Shown here: piece by piece, positions 44,436 through 54,768 of the stretch
How the letters are laid out: every line of letters begins with the position of its first letter
Position numbering within the stretch: position 1 is the stretch's first letter
DNA from: Luteibacter flocculans
GTDB taxonomy: Bacteria > Pseudomonadota > Gammaproteobacteria > Xanthomonadales > Rhodanobacteraceae
Direction: 5' to 3'
Assembly (NCBI RefSeq): GCF_023612255.1
Contig: NZ_CP063231.1
Location: 2,772,001-2,836,000 of the forward strand
Length of the DNA stretch: 64,000 bases
Program-made: the position numbers and the translations under genes
Notes under the pieces: model-generated
Seen by the model: only the letters and a program-made list of their open reading frames with translations
Database searches by the model: none
Told to the model about the DNA's origin: nothing

Positions 44436-45185
44436 TCAGTGATCGTCGTGCAATGCGTGGTCGATGGCCGTCTGCGCCAGCGGCGCCATCACCGCATACC
44501 CCGCCGCGTTCGGGTGCAACCCGTCATCGGTGAGATCTTTCCGCAGCGCGCCTTGCGCGTCGGTCATGGCGTCGTAGTAGTCGATAAAACCCAGACGCTC
44601 TCTCGCGGCGTAGGTGCGCATCCATGCGTTCAACGCACGGATGCTCTCGGGCGGTCGACGCGTTGTTTGCTCGGCATCCGCAGCCACCGGCAACAGCGAG
44701 GCCAGCACGACGCGGATACCGTGCGCACGGGCCAGCTCCGTCATCGACATGAGATTGTCTTCGATCATCGCCAGCGACGAAGGGCCCGTGTTGCCGGCGA
44801 TGTCATTGGTACCGGCCAAAATCACGACGACCGATGGTTTCAGCGTGATGACGTCCGCGCGAAAGCGCACGAGCATCTGTGGCGTGGTCTGCCCGCTGAT
44901 GCCGCGATTGATGTACGGCTTCCCCGGAAAAAAGACACCGGTCGGGCGACCCCAGAAATCGGTGATCGAATCGCCCATGAACACGACACGCCGTTCGCTG
45001 GCCTTCGGCGCGGGCAACCGTGCGTTGTCCGCGGCGTAGCGGCCCTGTTCCGCCCAATCGTTGAGCCGCGCTTCGATACCGCTCCGTTGCTCGGCTGTGG
45101 GGCGCTCCGGGATCTCGATACGCGTCGTCGCGCCCGCTTGAGTCATGACCATGCAGGCCGCGAAGATCAGGTAACGACGGGTCAT
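44436..45185 (-). CDS. SGNH/GDSL-family hydrolase, exported
   Basis: 249 residues with a short signal sequence (ending near AGA-TTR, residue 19). Block I VVFMGDSITDFW (nucleophile Ser about 73), block II Gly in NRGISGQTT, block III ILAGTNDIAGN and block V DDGLHPNAAGY with the catalytic Asp/His. Probably an esterase or carbohydrate deacetylase. Just upstream of dnaB's end on the same strand; a link to it is unlikely. Confidence 0.88.
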   Translation of the reverse strand: MTRRYLIFAACMVMTQAGATTRIEIPERPTAEQRSGIEARLNDWAEQGRYAADNARLPAPKASERRVVFMGDSITDFWGRPTGVFFPGKPYINRGISGQTTPQMLVRFRADVITLKPSVVVILAGTNDIAGNTGPSSLAMIEDNLMSMTELARAHGIRVVLASLLPVAADAEQTTRRPPESIRALNAWMRTYAARERLGFIDYYDAMTDAQGALRKDLTDDGLHPNAAGYAVMAPLAQTAIDHALHDDH

Positions 45186-45240
45186 GGGGATCCTCTGCCT
45201 GGACGATGCAAAACGACGTTGCCAGTACTGCCGCCGATCC

Positions 45241-46656
45241 TCAGTCGAAGCTGCCGACGTAGGAATCGGGCGCCCAGTTCTCGAACTTGGTGTAGTGACC
45301 GAGGAAGGCCAGCTTTACCGTGTCGGTCGGACCGTTTCGCTGCTTGCCGATGATGATCTCGGCCAGGCCTTTGTCCGCCGATTCCTTGTTGTAGTACTCG
45401 TCGCGGTAGATGAACATGATCACGTCCGCGTCCTGCTCGATAGCGCCGGATTCGCGCAGGTCGGACATCATCGGCCGCTTGTCGGCACGTTGTTCCAGCG
45501 AGCGATTCAACTGCGAGAGCGCAATCACCGGCACGTTCAGTTCCTTGGCCAGCGCCTTCAACCCGCGTGAGATCTCCGAGATTTCCGTGGCGCGGTTTTC
45601 CGAATTGCCCGGCACCTGCATGAGCTGCAGGTAGTCGATCACGATCATGCCCAGGCCGTGTTCGCGTTGCAGGCGTCGCGCACGCGAACGCATTTCCACG
45701 GGCGACATCGCGGGCGTGTCGTCGATGAAGATCTTGGCGTCGGAAAGCATGGTGATCGCGGAGGTGACGCGCGGCCAGTCTTCTTCCGCGAGATCGCCGT
45801 TGCGCAGGTGCTGCGCGTGAACGCGACCGAGCGATGAGATCAGACGGAACGCCAGCTGCGATGCCGACATTTCCATCGAGAACACGGCGACGGCTTTCTT
45901 GCCGCGCATCGCCGCGGCTTCGGCGAGGTTCAAGGCAAACGCGGTCTTACCCATCGACGGTCGCGCGGCGATGATGATCAGATCCGACGGCTGCAGGCCC
46001 GAGGTGAGTTCGTCGAGGTCGGTGAAGCCCGTGGACAGGCCGGTGAGCTGGCCGCGCTTTTCGTAGCGTTCCGTGAGCATGCGGAAGGCCTCGGCCGTGG
46101 CTTCGCGCACGGATACGATGTCCTTCTTGCCACGCGCGCCGGACTCCGCGATGCGGAACACGCGCTGTTCGGCGAGTTCCATCACTTCCTGCACGCTCTT
46201 GCCTTCGGGACGGAAGCCGTCCTCGGTGATCAACGTACCGGCGTCGATCAACTGGCGGAGCACCGATTTCTCGCGAACGATGTCGCCGTACGCGGCGATG
46301 TTGGCGGCACTGGGCGTGGAGTTCGCCAGTTCCATGAGGTAGGTGGCACCACCGACCATTTCCGCCATTTCATTGGCGACGAACCAATCGCCGAGGGTGA
46401 TGGCGTCGCAGGGCATGCCCTTGTTGGCGAGCTCGTTGATGGCGCGCCAGATGAGGCGGTGATCACGCCGATAGAAATCGTCGTCGACAAGCTTGTCCGC
46501 GACCTTGTCCAGGGAATCCGGCGACAGCATCAGACCACCCAGCACGGCCTGCTCGGCCTCGATGGAATGGGGCGGAATGCGCAATGCGTCGATGGCGGAG
46601 GGTTCGCGTCGGCGCTTGCGGTCGCCGCGCTCGCTTCGCTCGGGATTGAAGGACAT
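45241..46656 (-). CDS. dnaB: Replicative DNA helicase
   Basis: 471 residues. N-terminal helicase-loader interaction domain (RIPPHSIEAEQAVLGGLM), linker, and RecA-like C-terminal domain with Walker A ARPSMGKTAFALNLAEAA (about 234-251), Walker B region MIVIDYLQLM and the Arg finger region. Complete. The upstream rpsF-rpsR-rplI operon is separated by a terminator at 46777-46798. Confidence 0.97.
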   Translation of the reverse strand: MSFNPERSERGDRKRRREPSAIDALRIPPHSIEAEQAVLGGLMLSPDSLDKVADKLVDDDFYRRDHRLIWRAINELANKGMPCDAITLGDWFVANEMAEMVGGATYLMELANSTPSAANIAAYGDIVREKSVLRQLIDAGTLITEDGFRPEGKSVQEVMELAEQRVFRIAESGARGKKDIVSVREATAEAFRMLTERYEKRGQLTGLSTGFTDLDELTSGLQPSDLIIIAARPSMGKTAFALNLAEAAAMRGKKAVAVFSMEMSASQLAFRLISSLGRVHAQHLRNGDLAEEDWPRVTSAITMLSDAKIFIDDTPAMSPVEMRSRARRLQREHGLGMIVIDYLQLMQVPGNSENRATEISEISRGLKALAKELNVPVIALSQLNRSLEQRADKRPMMSDLRESGAIEQDADVIMFIYRDEYYNKESADKGLAEIIIGKQRNGPTDTVKLAFLGHYTKFENWAPDSYVGSFD

Positions 46657-46776
46657 GGATTACCTCGTGTTGCGGACGGCGCCGACCGGAACGGCGGGCC
46701 GTGGAGCGATCATACGCGCACCTGTCTCACCCGTTGAGAGGATAAGTCTGTGGATAACCTGTGCGTATAAACGAAA

Positions 46777-46798
46777 ACGGGCGCCTTGCGGCGCCCGT
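46777..46798 (-). terminator. Terminator of the rpsF-rpsR-rplI operon
   Basis: ACGGGCGCC and GGCGCCCGT form a nine-bp stem with a four-base loop. On the minus strand a T-rich run (GTTTTCGTTT) follows. It lies 22 bases after the rplI stop, before dnaB. Confidence 0.85.
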
Positions 46799-46820
46799 CC
46801 GGATCGCAGGTGACTCGGGC

Positions 46821-47267
46821 TTACGCGCCGATAACCTTGACCTTGACCGTCTGCTGCACGTCGGCGTGGAGGACGATGACGACCTCGTACTCGCCCACAT
46901 TGCGGAAGGGGCCTTCGGCCTGAATCACTTCGCTCTTGTCGACTTCGAAGCCCTTGGCGGTCAGCGCTTCGGCGACGTCGCGCGGCGTGACCGAACCGAA
47001 CAGCTTGCCTTCCGGCGAAGCGTTCACTTCGATCGTGACTTCCGCGCCTTCGAGCTTGGCGGCACGACCCTCGGCACCGGAGAGCTGCTCCTTGGCCTTG
47101 GCTTCGTACTCGGCGCGACGAGCTTCGAACGCGGCGAGGTTGTCGGCGGTGGCGCGGGCGGCCTTGCCGGTCGGAAGGAGGAAGTTACGGCCGTAGCCCG
47201 GCTTGACGTTGACCTTGTCGCCGAGATTGCCGAGGTTCTTCACCTTCTCAAGAAGGATGAGTTCCAT
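46821..47267 (-). CDS. rplI: 50S ribosomal protein L9
   Basis: 148 residues, start ATG 47267. [30 protein letters not shown] is the conserved N-terminal domain, followed by the long helix and C-terminal domain ([12 protein letters not shown]). Last gene of the rpsF operon. Confidence 0.97.
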   Translation of the reverse strand: MELILLEKVKNLGNLGDKVNVKPGYGRNFLLPTGKAARATADNLAAFEARRAEYEAKAKEQLSGAEGRAAKLEGAEVTIEVNASPEGKLFGSVTPRDVAEALTAKGFEVDKSEVIQAEGPFRNVGEYEVVIVLHADVQQTVKVKVIGA

Positions 47268-47371
47268 AGGATGTTCCTTTTCGTTAGCACGGAATGGGCC
47301 CCGTGCAGCCAGGACGGTTGTCCGAAATATCTTTCACGGCGCGCCCTCCCGGTGAGGAGGGCGCGTGACGA

Positions 47372-47602
47372 TCAGACGTCGTGGTTGTCGGTGTACGGCA
47401 GCAGCGAGAGGAAGCGAGCGCGCTTGATCGCGGTCGCCAGCTGACGCTGGTAGCGGGCCTTCGTGCCGGTGATGCGGCTCGGGACGATCTTGCCGTTCTC
47501 CGTGACGTACTGGCGGAGGGTGTTGAGATCCTTGTAATCGATCTCCTTCACGCCCTCAGCGGTGAAGCGGCAGAACTTGCGGCGGCGGAAAAACTTGGAC
47601 AT
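47372..47602 (-). CDS. rpsR: 30S ribosomal protein S18
   Basis: 76 residues. Complete S18, with [26 protein letters not shown]. 15 bases after rpsF and 104 bases before rplI. Confidence 0.97.
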   Translation of the reverse strand: MSKFFRRRKFCRFTAEGVKEIDYKDLNTLRQYVTENGKIVPSRITGTKARYQRQLATAIKRARFLSLLPYTDNHDV

Positions 47603-47617
47603 GGCTGTGATCCCCGA

Positions 47618-48040
47618 TTAGTCGTCGCTGTCGCGATCGTTGTCGTTGTCGCGACCGCCACGGCGGTCGTCGCCGTCGCTGTCGTCGTCACGGCGACGCG
47701 AACCCTTCTGCTCGTCCTTTTCCTTGCTCTTAAGGATGAAGGACTGCTCGGTGTCGGCCTCGTCGCGACGGATCACGAGGTGGCGCAGGACGGCGTCGTT
47801 GAAGCGGAAGCCCGTCTCGAGCTCGTTCAGGACGTTCTGCGAAACCTCGATGTTCAGCATCACGTAGTGAGCCTTGGCGAGGTTCTCGATGGGATAGGCC
47901 AGCTGACGACGGCCCCAGTCTTCGAGGCGGTGGATCTTGCCGTTGTCGCCTTCGATCAGCGTCTTGTAACGCTCGATCATGGCGGGCACCTGTTCGCTCT
48001 GGTCCGGATGGACCAGGAACACGACTTCATAATGACGCAT
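47618..48040 (-). CDS. rpsF: 30S ribosomal protein S6
   Basis: 140 residues from ATG 48040, preceded by AGGAG (AGGAGCCACC). Conserved core [25 protein letters not shown]. After residue about 105 the protein has a long Asp/Arg/Lys-rich disordered tail ([20 protein letters not shown]). Such acidic tails occur in other proteobacterial S6 proteins, where glutamate residues are added by RimK. Operon rpsF-rpsR-rplI. Confidence 0.96.
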   Translation of the reverse strand: MRHYEVVFLVHPDQSEQVPAMIERYKTLIEGDNGKIHRLEDWGRRQLAYPIENLAKAHYVMLNIEVSQNVLNELETGFRFNDAVLRHLVIRRDEADTEQSFILKSKEKDEQKGSRRRDDDSDGDDRRGGRDNDNDRDSDD

Positions 48041-48103
48041 GGTGGCTCCTTGTGGATGCACCCCTGACGGGGATGGCAGCCTCCCGCGCAGTGGCGGTGA
48101 GGC

Positions 48104-48126
48104 AAGAAGACCCTCCTGAGAGAGGG
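48104..48126 (-). terminator. Terminator downstream of the A-type Fe-S carrier gene
   Basis: CCCTC and GAGGG (48111-48115, 48122-48126) around a six-base loop; on the minus strand it is followed by TCTTCTT. Short stem, moderate confidence. Confidence 0.5.
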
Positions 48127-48176
48127 CCAGCCGCGCATTCTAAGGAGAAACCGGGGTTCAGAGCAAGCCGAGGCGG

Positions 48177-48206
48177 CTTGTAGGAGCCGCCATGCCGGCT
48201 CCCACA
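48177..48206. repeat. Single REP-like unit near the A-type carrier gene
   Basis: TGTAGGAGCCGCCATGCCGGCTCCCACA is a near-palindromic unit of the same family as the GTGGGAGCC repeats elsewhere. It lies between the A-type carrier gene and rpsF. Confidence 0.65.
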
Positions 48207-48209
48207 ACA

Positions 48210-48536
48210 TTAAGCGACCGTGAAGGACTCCCCGCAACCGCATTCACCCGTGGCGTTGGGGTTGTGGAAGACGAACGAGGCGTTGAGCCCCTGACGTTGG
48301 AAATCGATCAGGGTGCCGTCCACCAGGGGCAGGCTCTTGGGGTCCACCACCACGCGGATGCCGTCGATGTCGAGCACCCGGTCGTCTTCCGCGATGCGGT
48401 CGGCGAGGTCGACGACGTAGCCGAAGCCCGAACAGCCCATGCGCTTGACGGCGAAACGCACGCCGGCAGCCGCGGGGGCCCGATCGAGGAAGGCGCGCAT
48501 CCGGTCGGAGGCGGCGGAAGTGATCTGAATGGTCAT
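48210..48536 (-). CDS. erpA: A-type iron-sulfur cluster carrier (ErpA/IscA family)
   Basis: 108 residues. Three cluster-binding cysteines in the expected places: Cys35 in KRMGCSGFGY, Cys99 and Cys101 in GECGCGESF. Delivers Fe-S clusters to target enzymes. ErpA and IscA/SufA cannot be told apart with certainty by eye, so the symbol is tentative. Divergent from asnS. Confidence 0.88.
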   Translation of the reverse strand: MTIQITSAASDRMRAFLDRAPAAAGVRFAVKRMGCSGFGYVVDLADRIAEDDRVLDIDGIRVVVDPKSLPLVDGTLIDFQRQGLNASFVFHNPNATGECGCGESFTVA

Positions 48537-48656
48537 GAAAACGTTTTCTAGCCGTGGTATACCGACGAACGGTGCCGTTCACGCGACCCTTACACTATCA
48601 TGCGAGGTCGCGTCTTACGCGCCTGACATGCGGCGCCTTTTCTGGAGTTTCAATCG

Positions 48657-50060
<1,404 letters not shown>

Positions 50061-50075
50061 TACAGCGAAACCATC

Positions 50076-50894
50076 ATGCCCCCTTCCCCGTCCCGTCTTC
50101 TTCCGCTCGCCCTCGCGCTCGTCACGCTGGGCGCTTGCCACGCCATCGTGCCGCCGAATCTCCGCCCGCCGGAGAGTCCGACGAACACGGTCGTCATCGC
50201 GCGGAAGACGCTCGAAGGGGCCGCACCGTGCTGCGGCAGCTTCGCCGACCTTTCCTATCAGGACATGCTGCCCTGGCAGCCGAAACGGTTCGAGCTGAGC
50301 AAGGACAGCCCGGTCGCCAATCTCAACGGCGACCGCAGCTATTTCCTTGCGTTCCGACTGCCCCAGGGCGCGCAGGTGCCGTACACCATCGCGTTCAAGT
50401 CGGAACTCAACGGACGCTGGCTCAGTGCCAGCTATCTTTTCGCTCCCACCGTCGTGCTGCTCGACGATGCCTTCCAGCCGCTGCATTCGGAAGATATCTC
50501 GCTGTGCGAGTACATCGGTTGGACCAGCGAGACGACCGGTGCCTTCGGCAAGTTCAAGGTGATGGACGACAAGGCACGCTACCTCGTGGTGTACTCGTCG
50601 GCGAAGCAGCAGCAGGGCCAGACCTACTGGGAGCAGTCGCCCACCACGTTCTCGGCCGAGGCGCCGGTGAAGATGAACTCCGCAGGCAGCTTCAAGATCC
50701 CGCATGGCCCCGATGGCGTGCTGTTCGTCGGCATGCAGAACGACACGTACAAAAAAGCCATCAACAACGCCGTGTGCTCGAAAGCCGAGCAAGGCAACGG
50801 CGTGATCTCCACGATCCGCAGCGTGGTCACGACCGACATCCTCGGCGACGATCCGGAACAGAAGAAGAACAAGAGCAAGGAAAAGGGCTCCTGA
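50076..50894 (+). CDS. MalM-like periplasmic lipoprotein
   Basis: 272 residues. Lipobox LGAC at about residue 20 predicts an acylated Cys. The segment APCCGSFADLSYQ (about 49-61) and the beta-rich body resemble MalM, the maltose-operon periplasmic protein of unknown function. C-terminus is Lys-rich and disordered. No maltose genes are nearby. Downstream of asnS after 15 bases, so possibly co-transcribed with it and the following membrane protein. Confidence 0.7.
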   Translation: MPPSPSRLLPLALALVTLGACHAIVPPNLRPPESPTNTVVIARKTLEGAAPCCGSFADLSYQDMLPWQPKRFELSKDSPVANLNGDRSYFLAFRLPQGAQVPYTIAFKSELNGRWLSASYLFAPTVVLLDDAFQPLHSEDISLCEYIGWTSETTGAFGKFKVMDDKARYLVVYSSAKQQQGQTYWEQSPTTFSAEAPVKMNSAGSFKIPHGPDGVLFVGMQNDTYKKAINNAVCSKAEQGNGVISTIRSVVTTDILGDDPEQKKNKSKEKGS

Positions 50895-50897
50895 TCC

Positions 50898-51230
50898 ATG
50901 CAGATCGCGGTCTACCTCTATCTGCTGCTCCTGCTCGGCGCCGTCGCGTTCTTCCTCCTGCACTTCGTGGCGCAATGGCGTTTTACGAGCCTGCTGCGCA
51001 AGCGCTATCCCGACCAGTGGAAGACCATCGTCGAGGCCGACACCGGACGACCCAACGGTATGGCGAACTGGCTGCGCGTGCGTCGTGTGCTGCGCTCGGA
51101 TGCACCGGCCCTGTTCAATGACGATGACCTCAATCGCTGGCAGCGCGTCTGGCGACTCACGCCCTGGTTTGCATGGCCGTGCTGGTTCGCCGCAATGGCG
51201 ATACAGTGGTGGGCGATGAAACCGGGCTGA
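50898..51230 (+). CDS. Small membrane protein of unknown function
   Basis: 110 residues, hydrophobic segment 5-27 (VYLYLLLLLGAVAFFLLHF) and a second near the end (WFAWPCWFAAMAIQWWA), with a basic/aromatic cytoplasmic middle. Two transmembrane helices likely. It starts three bases after the lipoprotein gene and probably shares its transcript. Not recognised. Confidence 0.7.
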   Translation: MQIAVYLYLLLLLGAVAFFLLHFVAQWRFTSLLRKRYPDQWKTIVEADTGRPNGMANWLRVRRVLRSDAPALFNDDDLNRWQRVWRLTPWFAWPCWFAAMAIQWWAMKPG

Positions 51231-51262
51231 CCCGCCCGCCCACCGTTCGAGGGGAGCGCTGC

Positions 51263-52051
51263 ATGGATCTACGTCTCACCGGTCGTCACGCGCTGGTCTG
51301 CGGCGCCTCGCAGGGCCTGGGCCGGGCCACGGCCTTCGAACTGGCCGAACTCGGCGCCAGCGTCACCCTGCTCTCGCGTTCCGCCGATGCCCTCGCGGCC
51401 CTTGCGGCTGAACTGCCCGCACGCCAACCCGGACAGACGCACAGCCACGTCGTGGCCGACATGCTCGACACCGACGCCTTGGCGGCGACCGTGGGCGAGG
51501 TGATCGGAGATCACGCCGTCCACGTGCTGGTGAACAACAGCGGCGGCCCGCCGCCCGGCCCCTTGTGGAATGCAGAGCCGGAGGCCTTCCTCACCGCCTA
51601 CCGGCAGCACGTCATCGCTGCCCAGGTGCTGACGCAAGCGTGCCTTCCCGGCATGCGCGAGGCCCGATATGGCCGTATCGTCAACATCATTTCAACCTCC
51701 GTGAAGGAACCGATCCCGAACCTGGGCGTCTCCAACACGACGCGGGCCGCGATGGCCGGCTGGGCAAAGACCCTCGCGAGCGAAGTGGCGCCCGACGGCA
51801 TCACCGTCAACAACGTGCTGCCCGGCTACACCCGCACGCCGCGGCTGCAGTCACTGGTGGACGCCAGCGTGAAAGCGGGCCGCACGCGTGAGGAAGTGGA
51901 ACGCGGGCTGCTTGCCAGCGTGCCCGCCGCACGCTTCGCGGAACCGTCGGAGGTCGCTGCGTTGATCGCGTTTCTCGCCAGCCCGGCGGCGGGTTACATC
52001 AACGGCACCAGTATTGCCGTCGACGGTGGCCGCACCCGCGGCCTCAGCTGA
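51263..52051 (+). CDS. Short-chain dehydrogenase/reductase with altered catalytic motif
   Basis: 262 residues from ATG 51263. Rossmann fold: ALVCGASQGLGRATA (about 11-25), VLVNNSGGPPPG, and the C-terminal INGTSIAVDGGRTRG. The usual YxxxK is replaced: around residue 158 the sequence reads NLGVSNTTRAAMAG, so Tyr and Lys are Ser and Arg. This SNTTR-type variant occurs in other bacterial SDRs of unclear function. Ten bases upstream of the aldehyde dehydrogenase, so probably part of the aminomuconate module. Confidence 0.85.
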   Translation: MDLRLTGRHALVCGASQGLGRATAFELAELGASVTLLSRSADALAALAAELPARQPGQTHSHVVADMLDTDALAATVGEVIGDHAVHVLVNNSGGPPPGPLWNAEPEAFLTAYRQHVIAAQVLTQACLPGMREARYGRIVNIISTSVKEPIPNLGVSNTTRAAMAGWAKTLASEVAPDGITVNNVLPGYTRTPRLQSLVDASVKAGRTREEVERGLLASVPAARFAEPSEVAALIAFLASPAAGYINGTSIAVDGGRTRGLS

Positions 52052-52060
52052 GGCCGCCTC

Positions 52061-53512
52061 ATGCACATCCTGGCCAACCTCATCGACGGCCGGCAGCGCG
52101 CGCCGCGCGAGGGCCGGTATCTCGACGTTGTCGACCCGGCGCTGGGAAGCCCGTTCGCTCAGTGCCCGGACTCCAGCGGCGACGACGTAAGCGACGCTGT
52201 CGCGGCTGCCGCACGCGCGGCGCCCACCTGGGCCGCCTTGCCGGCCGAGGCGAGGGCGCGCTGCCTGTACCGGCTTGCGGACGCGATCGAGGCGCGCCTG
52301 GATACCTTCGCCGAAGCGGAATCGCAGGACAGCGGCAAGCCCGTCGCCCTCGCCCGTTCGCTCGACATCCCGCGCGCCATTGCCAATCTGCGTTTCTTCG
52401 CCGCAGCTGCCGGCCAATGGAGCAGCGAATCGCACGCCATGGAACACGGTGCGATCAACTACACGCTGCGGCTGCCTCTCGGTGTCGTGGGCTGCATCAG
52501 CCCATGGAATCTGCCGCTGTACCTTTTCACGTGGAAGATTGCGCCCGCCCTCGCGGCGGGCAATGCCGTGGTAGCCAAGCCTTCCGAGGTGACGCCGTAT
52601 ACGGCGTGGCTGCTCGGCACACTCGCGGATGAAGCAGGATTTCCTGCGGGCGTCCTCAATATCGTGCATGGCAACGGTCCCGCCGTCGGCGAAGCCATCG
52701 TCACGCACACGCAGGTCAAAGCCGTTTCGTTTACCGGTAGCACGCGCACCGGGCTCGCCATCGCTGCGGCGGCAGCGCCCCAGTTGAAGAAGGTGTCACT
52801 GGAACTCGGCGGCAAGAACCCCACCATCGTGTTCGACGATTTCGATGTCAGCGACGCATCGATGGCGACGATCGTCCGCTCCGGCTTCGCCAATCAGGGC
52901 GAGATCTGTCTCTGCGGGTCGCGTCTGCTGGTGCAGCGATCGATCTATGCGCGCTTTCGCGAGCTTTACCTCGAGCGCGTGCGCGCGCTGCGCGTGGGCG
53001 ATCCGCGCGACGCCGGCAGCGATCTCGGCGCGCTTGTCTCGCGAGCGCACTTCGACAAGGTCATCGCCTGCATCGAGCGCGCGCGCCGCGAAGGCGGTCA
53101 TATTCTCACGGGAGGCGAACGGGTGGTGGTCGAGGGCCGCTGTGCCGATGGCTGGTTCGTCGCTCCCACCGTGATCGAAGGCCTGCCGCCGGAAGCTGCC
53201 ACGAACCAGGAAGAAATCTTCGGCCCGGTAGTCAGCCTCATTCCCTTCGATACCGAAGAGGAAGCCCTCGCCATCGCCAACGGCACGCCTTATGGCCTGG
53301 CGGCCTCCGTGTGGACCCGCGACGTGTCGCGCGCGCATCGCTTCGCCGCGCGCCTCGATGTCGGCATCGTCTGGGTCAACTGCTGGATGCTGCGCGATCT
53401 GCGAACGCCGTTCGGCGGCACGAAGCAATCGGGCGTCGGTCGCGAAGGCGGCGTCGAGGCCATGCGTTTCTTCACCGAAGCCAGGAACATCTGCATCGAT
53501 CATGGACACTGA
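52061..53512 (+). CDS. Aldehyde dehydrogenase, probable 2-aminomuconate 6-semialdehyde dehydrogenase
   Basis: 483 residues. NAD-binding ALDH: SPWNLPLYLFTWKIAPALAAGNAVVAKPSE begins near 147, catalytic Glu in LELGGKNP (about 246-253), nucleophile Cys in NQGEICLCGSR (about 280-290), and C-terminal PFGGTKQSGVGREGG. The close RidA-type gene suggests the 2-aminomuconic or 2-hydroxymuconic semialdehyde substrate. Specificity is inference from context. Start ATG 52061. Confidence 0.85.
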   Translation: MHILANLIDGRQRAPREGRYLDVVDPALGSPFAQCPDSSGDDVSDAVAAAARAAPTWAALPAEARARCLYRLADAIEARLDTFAEAESQDSGKPVALARSLDIPRAIANLRFFAAAAGQWSSESHAMEHGAINYTLRLPLGVVGCISPWNLPLYLFTWKIAPALAAGNAVVAKPSEVTPYTAWLLGTLADEAGFPAGVLNIVHGNGPAVGEAIVTHTQVKAVSFTGSTRTGLAIAAAAAPQLKKVSLELGGKNPTIVFDDFDVSDASMATIVRSGFANQGEICLCGSRLLVQRSIYARFRELYLERVRALRVGDPRDAGSDLGALVSRAHFDKVIACIERARREGGHILTGGERVVVEGRCADGWFVAPTVIEGLPPEAATNQEEIFGPVVSLIPFDTEEEALAIANGTPYGLAASVWTRDVSRAHRFAARLDVGIVWVNCWMLRDLRTPFGGTKQSGVGREGGVEAMRFFTEARNICIDHGH

Positions 53513-53924
53513 CGTCATTCGCGTCGACGGCGCCCCTGCACCCGTGGGCGCCTACCCGCATGCCCGCCGTGTTGGGGCGCTCTTGTTTCTCTCAGGCATC
53601 GGCCCGCGAGACCCTGCCACGAATGCCATTCCCGGCAACGTGCTCGATGCGGAAGGCGCGCTGCTTTCCTACGACATCGAGGCGCAGTGCCGGCAGGTCT
53701 TCGCCAACGTACGCGCGGTGCTCGAAGGCAGCGGTGCAAGGTTCGAAGACCTGGTCGACGTGACCGTCTACCTGACCGACATGGCGCGCGATTTTCCGAT
53801 CTATAACCGTCTATATGCAGAAGCGTTCGCGGGCGTCGATGCCTGCCGCACCACGGTGGAGATCAACGCCTTGCCGACGCCGATCGCCATCGAGTTGAAG
53901 TGCATCGCCGCACTGGGCTCCTGA
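53502..53924 (+). CDS. RidA-family protein, probable 2-aminomuconate deaminase
   Basis: 140 residues, start overlapping the aldehyde dehydrogenase end by 11 bases. Rid/YjgF trimer fold, with GAYPHARRVGALLFLSGIGP at the start and the reactive-pocket region CRTTVEINALPTPIAIELKCIAAL near the end. The catalytic Arg is Arg125-type in CRTTVE. Coupling to an aldehyde dehydrogenase matches the operons that degrade 2-aminomuconate from 2-nitrobenzoate or 3-hydroxyanthranilate. Alternatively it could be a general imine deaminase. Confidence 0.8.
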   Translation: MDTDVIRVDGAPAPVGAYPHARRVGALLFLSGIGPRDPATNAIPGNVLDAEGALLSYDIEAQCRQVFANVRAVLEGSGARFEDLVDVTVYLTDMARDFPIYNRLYAEAFAGVDACRTTVEINALPTPIAIELKCIAALGS

Positions 53925-53960
53925 CGACACGTTGCATGCCATGCGCCGAGCCCGCGGCGT

Positions 53961-54752
53961 TCAACCTGCGCGGGCGTGATCCAGGCAATGCTGCAGCATC
54001 TCGCCAATGAGCACCTGCACGTTGGCTGCCTTCTTCGGCAGATATTCGAATGATTCTTCGTCCATGTAGTTGAGCTGGGCGAGTTCGAGTTGCACGGCAT
54101 CCACGCCCTGGTCGGGCCGGCCGTAATGGCGCGTGATGTAGCCGCCCTTGAAACGTCCGTTCACCGCGAACGAATAGTCGTCCTGCCTTTCGAGCACGGC
54201 CGCGAGCGCGGCCTGCAAACCGGGGGAGCAACTCGCGCCGTCGGCCGTGCCCAGGTTGAGGTCCGGCAGGCGACCTTCGAACAACATGGGCACGTGGCTG
54301 CGAATGGAGTGGCCTTCCCACAGCACCACCCGACCGAATTCCTTCCGCAGGCGACCCAACTCGTCGGCCAGCGCGCGGTGATAAGGCCTCCACCAGCGCT
54401 TGACCCGATCCCCGATGTCCTCGGCGTCGGGTTCCGCGCCGCCACGGTAGATCGGCTCACCACTGAACTGCACCGTGGGCACGAGACCCGTTTCGCTCTG
54501 CCCGGGATACAGCGCGTGTCCATCCGCCGGGCGATTCAGATCGACCACATAGCGCGAGGCGAACGGCTTGATGACGCTGGCGCCCAGACCGCGCGCGAAA
54601 TCGTAGAGTTCGGCCACGTGCCAGTCGGTGTCCGGTGAGCGCCGCGCGGGGCGCTTCATGCGCGCGGCCAGATCGTCGGGAATGGCGCTGCCGTTATGCG
54701 GCAGGCTGATCAGAAGCGGTGCAGTGCCGCGGTGCAGGGTATACGGGCTCAT
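53961..54752 (-). CDS. hutG: N-formylglutamate amidohydrolase family protein (HutG-like)
   Basis: 263 residues. Hydrolyses N-formylglutamate in histidine degradation in characterised members. LLISLPHNGSAIPDDLA, the metal-binding DTDWHVAELYDFA, ASRYVVDLNRP, LWEGHSIRSHVPMLF and FKGGYITRHYGRP are family marks. No other hut genes are near, so the substrate may differ. Convergent with the RidA gene, 15 bases downstream of the gorA end on the same strand. Confidence 0.82.
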   Translation of the reverse strand: MSPYTLHRGTAPLLISLPHNGSAIPDDLAARMKRPARRSPDTDWHVAELYDFARGLGASVIKPFASRYVVDLNRPADGHALYPGQSETGLVPTVQFSGEPIYRGGAEPDAEDIGDRVKRWWRPYHRALADELGRLRKEFGRVVLWEGHSIRSHVPMLFEGRLPDLNLGTADGASCSPGLQAALAAVLERQDDYSFAVNGRFKGGYITRHYGRPDQGVDAVQLELAQLNYMDEESFEYLPKKAANVQVLIGEMLQHCLDHARAG

Positions 54753-54768
54753 GGCCGCAGTGTAACGC

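Noticed and set aside
48041-48103. S6:S18-binding leader motif before rpsF
   Set aside because: A CCCC/GGGG hairpin is present, but the conserved bulge could not be aligned with confidence by eye.
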